A stretch of DNA of 21,022 bases from a virus. Both the position numbers and the translations under genes were made by a program. Shown here piece after piece: positions 1 through 7,603 of this stretch; positions within the stretch are counted from its first letter, which is position 1, and each line of letters opens with the position of its first letter. The stretch covers positions 1-21,022 of the IMG/VR virus record IMGVR_UViG_3300025647_000342; one strand, given 5' to 3'. The notes beneath the pieces were generated by a model. That model worked only from the letters and a program-made list of their open reading frames with translations, searched no databases and had not been told where the DNA came from.

Positions 1-1
1 C

Positions 2-634
2 GGCACCACGCTGACCACGATGGCGCTGGAGCGGCAATACAACGACCTGACCAACAAGTTCGTCCATTACCTGGGCATGGCCGTCAACGGCTTTACCCTG
101 GAAGGCGCGAACGGCGATCTGTTCAAGCCCTCTTTCGATCTGATCGGAAAGTCGGAAGTGTCCGCTGCTTCCACGGATGGCAGCGCTACCGCCGCGCCCA
201 CGAACGATGTCATGTCTGCGGTGGACCACCTTCAGTATCTGTGGGAAGGCACCACGGCGAAGACCGCGCTGGGATGCGGTTTCACGGTCGCCAACAACCT
301 GCGCCAGCGCTTCGCCATGGGCACGCTGGGCGCCACGGACATCGGCACCGGCGTGGCCGCGGTGACCGGCTCCCTCCAGGTCTACCTGGAGGACGAAACG
401 CTGCTGGACAAGTATCTGAACCAGACCGAAAGCTGGCTGGCTTTCGAAGTGGCCGATGAAGTCAGCAGCCAGGGGAACAGCTACATCTTCGACTTCCCCC
501 GCATCAAGTTCACGGACGGCGGGCGGTCGGCTGGTGGCCAGAACCAGGACATCATCGCAGACCTGACCTGGCAGGCGATCCGGCACGCCACCGAAGATGC
601 CACCATCCGCATCTGTAAGCTGGCCAGCAGCTAG
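2..634 (+). CDS. Major tail tube protein (3' part of gene)
   Basis: The frame is open to the left edge, so the gene starts outside the window; the first in-window ATG (20) lies inside the folded domain and is probably not the start. The visible part is about 210 residues. It resembles tail tube proteins of GTA-like siphophages (Phage_tube_2 type): an aromatic-Gly-Met-x-Val-Asn segment near residues 22-32, then alternating beta strands and a loop rich in Ala, Ser and Thr. Many copies would stack into the tube through which DNA passes. Its position just before the tail chaperone and tape measure is the usual place for this gene in siphophages. It ends in TAG and is followed by a hairpin that may limit downstream transcription. 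The family call rests on pattern and context, not on a database match. Confidence 0.75.
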   Translation, partial: GTTLTTMALERQYNDLTNKFVHYLGMAVNGFTLEGANGDLFKPSFDLIGKSEVSAASTDGSATAAPTNDVMSAVDHLQYLWEGTTAKTALGCGFTVANNLRQRFAMGTLGATDIGTGVAAVTGSLQVYLEDETLLDKYLNQTESWLAFEVADEVSSQGNSYIFDFPRIKFTDGGRSAGGQNQDIIADLTWQAIRHATEDATIRICKLASS

Positions 635-686
635 GCCAGCAGCCGTGGGCCGTTGAGGACCGGCCTTCGGAAAGGGGCTGGAAACG

Positions 687-717
687 AAGGGGCTGGCAGC
701 TATGCTGCTGGTCCCTT
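687..717 (+). terminator. Hairpin after tail tube gene, possible partial terminator
   Basis: A 14-bp stem (687-700 with 704-717) closes on a 3-nt loop (TAT). Three of its pairs are G-U wobbles in the + strand RNA; they would be A-C mismatches in the opposite strand, so the structure favours + transcripts. It is followed only by a short U run (CUUCACC). It sits in the 114-nt gap between the abundant tube protein and the chaperone, where an attenuator would reduce expression of downstream tail genes. Confidence 0.5.
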
Positions 718-748
718 CACCACATCAACCTGAAACCACGGAAGGAAC

Positions 749-1153
749 ATGGTCAAACTGTCTGCCATCAAGTCGGACCCCGAACTGGAAAGGGAAGGCG
801 TCTGGCAGGACTACGAACTGGGCATCCGCGTGAAGGTGGCCCGCATGGGCAATCAGGCATTCGACGAATGCGTGCGCAAGCTGTCCGAACCGCACCTGTC
901 CGGCTTCCGCCGGAACAAGCTGCCCAGCGAAGTGCTGGAGCGGATCACCAAGCAGGCGGTGGCCCGCCACATCCTGCTGGGCTGGGAAGGCATCGACGGC
1001 GAAGACGGAAAGCCGCTGCCCTACAGCGAAGAAACGGCGCTGGAAATCCTGAATGACCCTGCGCTGGCGGACTTCTACAAGTTCGTGCTGCTGGCGGCGA
1101 ACGAAGCCGAACTGTTCCGCCGCAAGGACATGGAGGAAGCCGCGGGAAACTGA
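749..1153 (+). CDS. Tail assembly chaperone, short form (lambda gpG-like)
   Basis: A 134-residue acidic protein, the size usual for the upstream half of a siphophage tail-assembly chaperone pair. These proteins coat the tape measure during assembly and are absent from the virion. The ATG is preceded by a good purine-rich site (GGAAGG, about 4 nt upstream). I cannot name a specific family from sequence alone. The call rests on position (between tail tube and tape measure), size, and the frameshift signal at its last codons, which is the hallmark of this gene pair. About two thirds of the protein looks helical. Its last codons are GCG GGA AAC TGA. Confidence 0.8.
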   Translation: MVKLSAIKSDPELEREGVWQDYELGIRVKVARMGNQAFDECVRKLSEPHLSGFRRNKLPSEVLERITKQAVARHILLGWEGIDGEDGKPLPYSEETALEILNDPALADFYKFVLLAANEAELFRRKDMEEAAGN

Positions 1154-1482
1154 CGGCGTGCCTGGACTGGCACCTGCGATGGAGCCAGCACCAGGCGGCC
1201 CTGGAAAAGCGGCGCCAGCAGGGCAGGGATGTGCCTGTGCTGGACAAAAAGCCGGAACTGTTCGAAGACCTGTGGACCTTCTGGCACGCCTTCTTCGACC
1301 TTCACCGCACGCGCACGGTCGGCATGTCTGTGGATCCAATCCAGCCCACGAATGTGCTGGCCTGGCTGGACATCCGCGGTGTGCGGTGGCCGATGTTGCG
1401 CCAGCAGTATTATGAACTGGTGGCGGCGATGGATGCCGCCTTCCTAGCCTGGAACCGCGAACAACAGGACGCCAAGAAGTGA
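749..1482 (+). CDS. Tail assembly chaperone, -1 frameshift product (lambda gpGT-like)
   Basis: A second frame, open through the stop of the first chaperone, runs from 1150 to 1482 and adds 110 residues, giving a 244-residue fusion. The extension contains a Trp-rich segment shortly after the junction (D-W-H-L-R-W) and a helical C-terminus ending in lysines. The only ATG-like internal start (GTG at 1231) has no convincing ribosome site, and the frame is open well upstream of it, so frameshifting at 1144-1150 is the simplest expression route. In lambda the equivalent gpGT binds the tape measure and recruits tube protein. The stop overlaps the next start (GTGA). Confidence 0.85.
1144..1196 (+). 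promoter_or_regulatory. Programmed -1 ribosomal frameshift signal
   Basis: The slippery heptamer G GGA AAC is at 1144-1150, in the correct phase to the upstream frame and immediately followed by its TGA stop (1151-1153). It fits X XXY YYZ and differs from the lambda G/GT site (GGGAAAG) only in the last base. Nine nucleotides downstream a stem-loop can form: 1160-1165 pairs with 1191-1196, and 1167-1171 with 1184-1188, with small bulges and a 12-nt loop. Heptamer, stop, spacer and stem together make a textbook frameshift cassette. Confidence 0.88.
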
Positions 1483-1622
1483 CCTACCGCACCGAACTTC
1501 ACATGCCGCTGCCTGACAATGGCAGCGGCGCCGTCGCGCAGGCAGACGCGGGCGCCACCGACTTCAGCACCGGCGATCCCACGCCGTTCTACATGCTGTC
1601 GGTGGGTTGGGTGTTGCTGTAG
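1479..1622 (+). CDS. Small protein between chaperone and tape measure
   Basis: A 47-residue frame starts at a GTG that overlaps the chaperone stop by 3 nt (GTGA) and ends in TAG 3 nt before the tape measure ATG. It fills the gap exactly, which suggests translational coupling. The product is rich in Gly, Ala and Asp and ends in a hydrophobic stretch (M-L-S-V-G-W-V-L-L). No family is recognised. It could be a real minor tail-assembly peptide, or just a coupling leader that carries ribosomes into the tape measure gene, which itself lacks a clear ribosome site. Confidence 0.5.
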   Translation: MTYRTELHMPLPDNGSGAVAQADAGATDFSTGDPTPFYMLSVGWVLL

Positions 1623-1625
1623 AAC

Positions 1626-4600
1626 ATGGCAACCCTGCGCCTGGCCATTGACGCCCGCGCTGCGGCTGCGGGCGCTGCTGCCTTCGACAATGCCGCCAAG
1701 CGGGTCGCCGGATCCGCGCTCCAGGCTGACGCTGCGCTGACGAAGCAGAACGCCACCATGGCCCGCAGCGGCGTTGCCGCGAAGGCGATGGGCAGCCAGT
1801 TCAAGGCCATGATGGTGCCGCTGGTTGGCTTCTTCGCTGTGATCAAAGCGGTAAAGACCATTGCCAGCTTCGAAGAACGAATGCGGCAGGTTCAGCAGGT
1901 CACGCAGGCGAACGAAGCCGCCTTCGCTGCGCTGACTGAACGGGCGCGGGAACTGGGCGCCACCACCAGGTTCAGCGCCACGCAGGCCGCCGAAGGTCTG
2001 CTGGAGCTATCACGGGCGGGCTTTGATGCGAACGAAGCCATGGACGCCGTGGGCGCCACGCTGGACCTGGCGGTGGCGGGCAGCCTGGAACTGGGCGAAG
2101 CCACCGGCTTTGTTGCCAACGCCATCCGGCAGTTCGGCCTGGACGCCAGCGAAGCCAACCGCGTGGCGGATGCCTTCGTGGTGGTTGCCAACAACGCCAA
2201 CACAGATGTGCGGCAGCTTGCGGAGGCTTTGAAGTTCGCGGGCACGGTGGCAGCCAGCGTGGGCATGTCGGTGGAAGAAACCGCCGCGGCCATCGGTGTG
2301 CTGGGCGACCGCGGCGTGAAGGCCAGCCTGGCGGGCACGCAGCTTCGCGGCACGCTGCTGGGCCTGGCCAGCCCGACTGACGGCGCCGCCGCCGCCATGG
2401 CCAAGCTGGGAATTCAGTTCGACGAAATCAACCCGGCAACGCACAGCCTTCACCAAATCGCGGTGCGGCTGAAGCAGGGGATCGACAGCCTGGCCAACCC
2501 GCTGGAAGCCGCGGGCATCTTCGCGGACATCTTCGGGCGCCGGAACGCGGCGGCTGCGCTGGCCCTGGCGGACGCGAACGAAAAGCTGGCCGAGAACACG
2601 CGCCTGGCGGAAGAATCCGTGGCCGCGCACAGCGACTTCGCGGCGGCCATGAATGACACCATCATCGGTGCCTGGAAGTCGCTGGTGTCGGCCATCGAAG
2701 AAGCCATGCTGGTCACCGGGGACGCAGGCGTGGGGTCCGCGCTGAAGGCCACGCTGGAGGTCATGGCCGAAACTGTGCGGATGCTGGCGGGCGTGGAAGG
2801 GGCATTCAAGAAGGCCAGCACCGGGGCCAAGATCCTTTCTGTGGCCATCATCGCCCTGACCGCCAGGATGGTCGCCCTGCGGGCGGTGGCCATTGTCGGC
2901 TGGCTGTTCGGCTTCGTGCGGGCCGCCTGGGCCGCTGCGGCGGCCTCTACGGGCCTGACGGCCAGCATCCGGGCCATGACGGTGGCGATGGCCGCGAACC
3001 CCGCCACGGCGCTGGCTGTGGCTCTGACGGCCATCGGGTCCGCGCTGTTCTTCGCCAAGGGCGAAGCCAGGGACGCCGCGGGCGAACTGGAAGACCTGAA
3101 GGCCGCACAGCAGGATCTGGTGCGGGCCAGCCAGGACTTGCGGGACGCCCAGGACGGCGTGAACCGGGCGGTGGAAACGGGCAGCAAGGGCGGCCTGGTT
3201 GACGCGCTCCAGAACAAGATGGCGGGCCTGAAGGACACCATGGAAAAGCTGGCGGGCGCCGCCGAGTCCTTCCAGGGTGACCTGTTCTTCGGTGACCTTG
3301 CGGTGCCTGCGGGCAAGGCGCGGGCGGCCCTGCCTGGCCTGGACCTTCCGGTGTATCGGGAAGGATCGGTGACCCGCGGGGGCTTCGGGCGCCCCATGCG
3401 CGGCATGGGCGGGACCAGCGGGCGCGAAATGGTCCTACTGGAGGACGCCGCAGAAGCGGTGGCCAAGGCTCTGAAGGAAGTGGAAGACCGACTGGCCGAA
3501 CTGGGCCGCCCGGAACTGACCACGCAGCCGTTCAGCGAAGCTGAAATGGCGGTGGGCGACCTGCTGGACAGCTACCAGCGCGAACTTGAAATCCTGGCGC
3601 TGCGCGGGACCACCTACGAAGAAACGCTGGCCATCCAGGAAGCGGCACGCCAGGCGATGAAGGCGGAAGCCGACCTGCTGGAGAAGATCAGCGCCGAAGA
3701 CCGCGAACGGATGGCCGAGAAGATCCAGGCCCTGAACGCCGCACGGAAGGCGGTGGCCAATCTTCAGCGGGACGAACAGGAAGCGGCCCGCCTGGCGGCA
3801 CAGGCTTCCGCAGACGCCGCAGCCGCAGCAGAGCGGAACGCCCGGCAGCGGGCGGACCAGGCGCAGGGCGCCAAGGAATATGTGGCCGGGCTGCGGACGC
3901 AGGCGGGCATGGAAAGGCTGCGCCTGCGCGGCGACAGCGACACGGCGGAACTGCTGGAAGCCCTGAACGGGCTGCGGCGCTACGGGAATGAAGTCACCGC
4001 GGACCAGGTTCAGGAAACCATGCGCCTGGTGGCTGCGCTTCAGGAACTGAATGCGGCGAACGAAGATGCCGTGAAGGTGGATGAACGGCGGCGCCAGGCC
4101 GAAGGCGCGGGCGTCCAACTTGAAAGGAACCTGGCGCTGCTGAAGGACGAAATGAGCCTGCGCAGCGAATTCGGCACGGAACGGGAAATTGCGCTGGCGA
4201 CCTTGGAAGCCGAACGCCTGGCCACGGAAGCGCTGACGGTGGCGAACGACAAGCAGGCCGCGGCGATCCACCGCACGCTGACGGAATATAAGGCGCTGGT
4301 GGCGGAACAGCAGAAGCTGGAGCAGCAGCGGGCGCTGGCGGAAGGCTTCGGCCAGGCCATGACAGATGCCCTGTTCAACATCGTGGAAGGCACGAACAGC
4401 GCGAAGGAAGCGCTGGAAGGTCTGGCCAAGGACATGCTGCGCATTTTCATGGACATGTATGTGCGCAGCTACTTCACCAGCGCTTTCGCCGGGATCTTCG
4501 GCCCGGCTCCATCGGCCCACGGCAACGCCTTCCAGTTCGGCAGGGCGAAAGCCTACGCCAAGGGCGGCGTGGTCAACCAGCCCACCTTCTTCAACACCAT

Positions 4601-4820
4601 GAACGGCCTGGGCGTGGCTGGCGAAGCAGGGGAGCCTGAAGCTATCCTGCCGCTGAAGCGGGGCGCGGACGGTGACCTGGGCGTGAAGGTCCAGGGCGGG
4701 AACACCGGGCGGCCCGTGACGGTCCACATGAACATCACCACGAAGGACGCCGACAGCTTCCGCCGAAGCCGCGTCCAGATCCAGGAAGACATGCGGCGGG
4801 CAACTACGGCGCTCCAATAA
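1626..4820 (+). CDS. Tape measure protein
   Basis: A 1064-residue protein, the longest in the window. Residues about 80-270 match the TP901-type tape measure core (F-E-x-x-M near the start, later T-x-F-S-A-T-Q-A-A-E-G and G-x-x-G-V-K-A-S-L-A-G-T-Q-L-R). Residues about 400-475 hold hydrophobic segments that could enter the host membrane during DNA ejection. A long Ala/Glu/Arg-rich helical and coiled-coil region follows to about 905. The C-terminal 150 residues (F-x-x-A-M-T-D-A-L, A-K-G-G-V-V, G-E-A-G-P/E-E-A-I-L-P-L) resemble the lambda gpH-type end. At about 0.15 nm per residue the tail would be near 160 nm long (inference). It acts as the ruler for tail polymerisation and is released at ejection. 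Confidence 0.95.
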   Translation: MATLRLAIDARAAAAGAAAFDNAAKRVAGSALQADAALTKQNATMARSGVAAKAMGSQFKAMMVPLVGFFAVIKAVKTIASFEERMRQVQQVTQANEAAFAALTERARELGATTRFSATQAAEGLLELSRAGFDANEAMDAVGATLDLAVAGSLELGEATGFVANAIRQFGLDASEANRVADAFVVVANNANTDVRQLAEALKFAGTVAASVGMSVEETAAAIGVLGDRGVKASLAGTQLRGTLLGLASPTDGAAAAMAKLGIQFDEINPATHSLHQIAVRLKQGIDSLANPLEAAGIFADIFGRRNAAAALALADANEKLAENTRLAEESVAAHSDFAAAMNDTIIGAWKSLVSAIEEAMLVTGDAGVGSALKATLEVMAETVRMLAGVEGAFKKASTGAKILSVAIIALTARMVALRAVAIVGWLFGFVRAAWAAAAASTGLTASIRAMTVAMAANPATALAVALTAIGSALFFAKGEARDAAGELEDLKAAQQDLVRASQDLRDAQDGVNRAVETGSKGGLVDALQNKMAGLKDTMEKLAGAAESFQGDLFFGDLAVPAGKARAALPGLDLPVYREGSVTRGGFGRPMRGMGGTSGREMVLLEDAAEAVAKALKEVEDRLAELGRPELTTQPFSEAEMAVGDLLDSYQRELEILALRGTTYEETLAIQEAARQAMKAEADLLEKISAEDRERMAEKIQALNAARKAVANLQRDEQEAARLAAQASADAAAAAERNARQRADQAQGAKEYVAGLRTQAGMERLRLRGDSDTAELLEALNGLRRYGNEVTADQVQETMRLVAALQELNAANEDAVKVDERRRQAEGAGVQLERNLALLKDEMSLRSEFGTEREIALATLEAERLATEALTVANDKQAAAIHRTLTEYKALVAEQQKLEQQRALAEGFGQAMTDALFNIVEGTNSAKEALEGLAKDMLRIFMDMYVRSYFTSAFAGIFGPAPSAHGNAFQFGRAKAYAKGGVVNQPTFFNTMNGLGVAGEAGEPEAILPLKRGADGDLGVKVQGGNTGRPVTVHMNITTKDADSFRRSRVQIQEDMRRATTALQ

Positions 4821-5804
4821 ATGGGCTTTCACGAAACGCAATTCCCGACCGACATCAGCTATGGCAGCCGCGGCGGGCCTGGCTTCAGCACGAACATCGG
4901 CACGCTGGACAGCGGCCACGAAATCCGCACGGCCAGGTGGTCCCAGGCGCGGCACCGCTACGACGCGGCCTATGGCATCCGCACGCTCACCCAGATGAAC
5001 ACCGTGCTGGAGTTCTACCACGCCCGGCAGGGACCGGCACACGGCTTTCGCTGGAAGGACTTTCTGGACTTCACCACGAACGCCGACCACCGCAGCGAAC
5101 CGGCGTGGAACGACCAGGATCTAGGCATCCTGTCCAGCGGCGATCAGATCCAGCTTCGCAAGGCATACACCAGCGGCGGCACCACGCAATACCGCGACCT
5201 GTTGAAGCCGGTGTCTGGCACGGTGGTGGTCGGCTGGGACGATGGCGGCGGTCTGTCCGAGAAGACAGAAACCGCGGACTGGTCGGTGGACACGACCACC
5301 GGCATTATCACCATCGCATCCGGCAGCCTGGCGGGCGCCACCGGGAAGACGATTTATGCCGGGTGCGAATTCGATGTGCCGGTGCGCTTTGGGGAAGAAC
5401 TGGACGAAAACCTGCCCGTGGCCATCGCGGCCTACGACAGCGGCATGATCAGCAGCCTGCCCATCGTGGAAATCAAAGGTGCGACCGCGCACGCCACAGA
5501 TTACAACTACGGCGGCGCCACGCGCTACACCGCGGCAGGCGCTCACAGCCACAGCATCGCGGACGGGCGCCTGATCGTGGGCGCACCTTCGGGCACGGAC
5601 AACCAGGAAATCACCATCCCCACGGTGACGAACAACCACCAACTGGGCGGCCCCTACTTCTACGCCCTCCACGCAGGCGGCAGCGGAACGGTCACCATCA
5701 AGTCGAACGGCGCGACGGTGAAGGCTCTGGCTACGAACGAATGCTGCGCCATCCACATGACCATCGACAGCGGCGGAAGCCGCGAATGGACGGTGTGGGG
5801 CTGA
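4821..5804 (+). CDS. DUF2460 distal tail protein with extra C-terminal domain
   Basis: A 327-residue protein starting directly after the tape measure stop. Residues 1 to about 215 match DUF2460 (TIGR02217, GTA gp12-like): F-P-x-x-I-S-Y-G-S near the start, a GHE-x-R-x-x-R-W motif, the F-Y-x-A-R-Q-G-x-x-x-G-F-R-W-K-D segment and the closing P-V-R-F-x-E-x-L-D. GTA gp12 forms the distal-tail ring that links tube to hub. The usual family length is about 200-215 residues, so roughly 105 extra C-terminal residues are unusual. They form a Gly/Thr-rich beta domain that resembles the next gene product. The stop overlaps the next ATG (TGATG). Confidence 0.88.
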   Translation: MGFHETQFPTDISYGSRGGPGFSTNIGTLDSGHEIRTARWSQARHRYDAAYGIRTLTQMNTVLEFYHARQGPAHGFRWKDFLDFTTNADHRSEPAWNDQDLGILSSGDQIQLRKAYTSGGTTQYRDLLKPVSGTVVVGWDDGGGLSEKTETADWSVDTTTGIITIASGSLAGATGKTIYAGCEFDVPVRFGEELDENLPVAIAAYDSGMISSLPIVEIKGATAHATDYNYGGATRYTAAGAHSHSIADGRLIVGAPSGTDNQEITIPTVTNNHQLGGPYFYALHAGGSGTVTIKSNGATVKALATNECCAIHMTIDSGGSREWTVWG

Positions 5805-6211
5805 TGGACCGCGCCACCTTCTACGGGGGAAGCACGGCGCACATCACGCTGTCAGGCGCCTACACCGCCAGCAGTCCCTACATCATGTCCGACCTGGGCG
5901 CGTGGAACCGCTACCGCATCTGGCAGTTCGCGCCGACCGCGGCCAGCACCTTCATCCTGCTGCCTGACGCACGCCTGTGCGACCTGGGCGGCCCCATCTT
6001 CTGGATGCGGAACACGCACGCCAGCAACCAGGTCCATGTCGGGGCCTGGGGACCGGACCCCTACCCGGTCAAGTTCGTGTCCATCCGCGGCACCGGGACG
6101 CCTGGCCAGAACCGCATGGCCTTCTTCCTGCGGGACAACAGCACCGGCGCAGGGAAGTGGTTGGCGGTCAGCGCGGAAGCCGGTGCGCTGACTCTGCGGG
6201 GGACAAGCTGA
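5804..6211 (+). CDS. Small tail protein, paralogue of DUF2460 C-terminal module
   Basis: A 135-residue protein whose ATG overlaps the preceding TGA by one base; its own stop overlaps the next ATG in the same way. No named family is recognised. It is beta-rich with a hydrophobic core (T-F-I-L-L-P-D, L-G-G-P-I-F-W-M-R-N, F-F-L-R-D-N, G-K-W-L-A-V). The order L-G-G-P-aromatic, then a strand ending in a Gly loop, then N/R-x-x-aromatic, then S/T-G-x-x-x-W also occurs at the end of the DUF2460 protein, so the two are probably duplicates. Such modules occur in phage fibre and decoration proteins, so a tail-tip attachment or decoration role is plausible but unproven. Confidence 0.7.
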   Translation: MDRATFYGGSTAHITLSGAYTASSPYIMSDLGAWNRYRIWQFAPTAASTFILLPDARLCDLGGPIFWMRNTHASNQVHVGAWGPDPYPVKFVSIRGTGTPGQNRMAFFLRDNSTGAGKWLAVSAEAGALTLRGTS

Positions 6212-7161
6212 TGGCCCACGATGTCGGCAACGGGCGCCAGAACCTGCTGGACGGCGAACTGTGCCGCCTGGCCCACCTGTTCCGCGTGACCCGCCTGGAC
6301 GGCACGGTGCTGCGGGTCACCGACCACGACGGCACGCTGACCTTCACCGAAGGATGGATCGACGGCGACACGGACCCTTTCACCAGCGAAAACACCTACA
6401 GCCCGGTGGACGGCTGGGACGCATCGAACGAACGCGCCGAAGCGGCCATGAAGCGGTCGAACATCGAATTCCGCGGCGCCATCGGCGGCAGCATCGTGAC
6501 CACCGCAGACCTTCAGGCTGGGCTGTGGCACGACGCTGCCGTGGACGAAGTGATCGTGGACTGGATGTATCCATGGCTGGGGCCGATCCGGTGGAAGCAC
6601 TACCGCCTGACGGATTTCAGGTTCGACGGTGATGTGTGGATGGCCCAATGCGAAAACCGGATGGGCGAACTTCACCGGAAGGTCGGCAAGGTCTTTTCGA
6701 AGACCTGCTGGCACGGCTTCGGTGATGCCCGCTGCGGCATCAACGCCAGCGCTTCGAACACCACCATGTTCAGCAGCACCGTCACCGCGGTGACCACGAA
6801 CGCAGATTTCAGGTTCGAAGGCACCGGCGGGCACACGCCCGAAGACCAGGCAGACGATTTCTTCAAGGTCGGGCACCTGACCTGGACCAGCGGCAACAAC
6901 AAGGGCCGCAGCTACCCGGTCTACCAGAGTTACCAGAAGACCGGCAGCGATCCGGGCACCAGCGATGATGCGCGGCTGGTTCTCCAGTATCCGACCGCAG
7001 CCACCATCCAGGTGGGCGACGGCTTCACGGTCTACGCTGGCTGCGACCGAACCCTGGCGGAATGTTCCACCAAGTGGTCGAATCTGGTCAACTTCGGCGG
7101 GTTCCCACAGATCCCCGGCACCAGCGCGGTGGCGAAGACGGGTGAAGAAGTCGCAGGCTGA
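6211..7161 (+). CDS. DUF2163 / BR0599-family tail hub protein (GTA gp13-like)
   Basis: A 316-residue protein starting at the ATG that overlaps the previous TGA. An N-terminal segment (L-C-R-L-x-H-L-F-R-V-T-R-x-D-G, then T-D-H-D-x-x-L) and a C-terminal Y-A-G-C-D-x-T-x-x-x-C...N-F-x-G-F-P-x-I-P-G are diagnostic of TIGR02218/DUF2163. Cys166, Cys175 (G-D-A-R-C-G), Cys278 and Cys285 are positioned like the conserved cysteines of the family; the analogous lambda gpL binds an iron-sulphur cluster, so metal binding here is a reasonable inference. Residues about 215-265 form a Gly/Asp-rich insertion. The GTA equivalent is part of the hub below the distal tail ring. The 3' end overlaps the NlpC/P60 gene by 20 nt. 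Confidence 0.9.
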   Translation: MAHDVGNGRQNLLDGELCRLAHLFRVTRLDGTVLRVTDHDGTLTFTEGWIDGDTDPFTSENTYSPVDGWDASNERAEAAMKRSNIEFRGAIGGSIVTTADLQAGLWHDAAVDEVIVDWMYPWLGPIRWKHYRLTDFRFDGDVWMAQCENRMGELHRKVGKVFSKTCWHGFGDARCGINASASNTTMFSSTVTAVTTNADFRFEGTGGHTPEDQADDFFKVGHLTWTSGNNKGRSYPVYQSYQKTGSDPGTSDDARLVLQYPTAATIQVGDGFTVYAGCDRTLAECSTKWSNLVNFGGFPQIPGTSAVAKTGEEVAG

Positions 7162-7603
7162 CCAGCACGCCGCCAGAGGCGCAGCGGTGGCCGCTGCGGC
7201 GCTTTCGCAGGTCGGGGTGCGGTTTCACCCGCAGGGGCGCCTGAAGGGCGCAGCGCTGGACTGTGTGGGCCTGGCGGTGGTGGCCGCAGAAGGCGCCGGT
7301 GTCTGCCTGGCCGGACCCCTGGACTACGATGTGCGCCGGGGCGACTACGGCGGCACCCTGCTGGATCATGTCAGGCAGGCGTGCGATCAGGTGCCCGAAC
7401 TTGAAATGGCCCAACCTGGTGACTTCGTGCTGATCTTCCTGCGTGACCCGGCGGACCCGCGCCACCTGGCGGTGGTTGTGGAAGGTGACCAGCAGCCGCT
7501 GGACCTGGTTCACGCCGCGCCCCGCTACGGCTGCGTGGTCCGGCAGGGCCTGGACCAGCAGCACAGGAACCACATTCACAGCGTCTGGAGGCTGAAGGGC
7601 TGA
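7142..7603 (+). CDS. NlpC/P60-family tail peptidase (GTA gp14-like)
   Basis: A 153-residue protein of the phage NlpC/P60 type (TIGR02219-like). The start chosen is GTG at 7142, inside the end of the previous gene; there is no ATG before the conserved domain. Catalytic Cys41 lies in L-D-C-V-G-L, the His is His108 in R-H-L-A-V-V, and His124 in the V-H-A-A motif is the likely third residue. The A-x-P-G-D motif before the His strand is also present. These enzymes cut peptide bonds of the cell wall, and here the protein would sit in the tail tip and open the peptidoglycan during DNA entry. Length is typical. The stop overlaps the hub ATG (TGATG). Confidence 0.92.
   Translation: MKKSQADQHAARGAAVAAAALSQVGVRFHPQGRLKGAALDCVGLAVVAAEGAGVCLAGPLDYDVRRGDYGGTLLDHVRQACDQVPELEMAQPGDFVLIFLRDPADPRHLAVVVEGDQQPLDLVHAAPRYGCVVRQGLDQQHRNHIHSVWRLKG

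Noticed and set aside
20-634. ATG at 20 as the true start of the tail tube gene
   Set aside because: The frame is open to the left edge and the conserved domain is already under way at this ATG, so the gene is treated as partial.
1231-1482. Second chaperone frame as an independent gene from GTG 1231
   Set aside because: No ribosome site is evident, and the frame is open through the slippery site; frameshift expression explains it better.
3435-5090. Long open frame on the - strand (551 codons) opposite the tape measure and DUF2460 genes
   Set aside because: It is a mirror frame of GC-rich coding sequence. Its composition (His/Arg/Phe/Gln-rich) is typical of antisense shadows, and the + strand genes have clear families.
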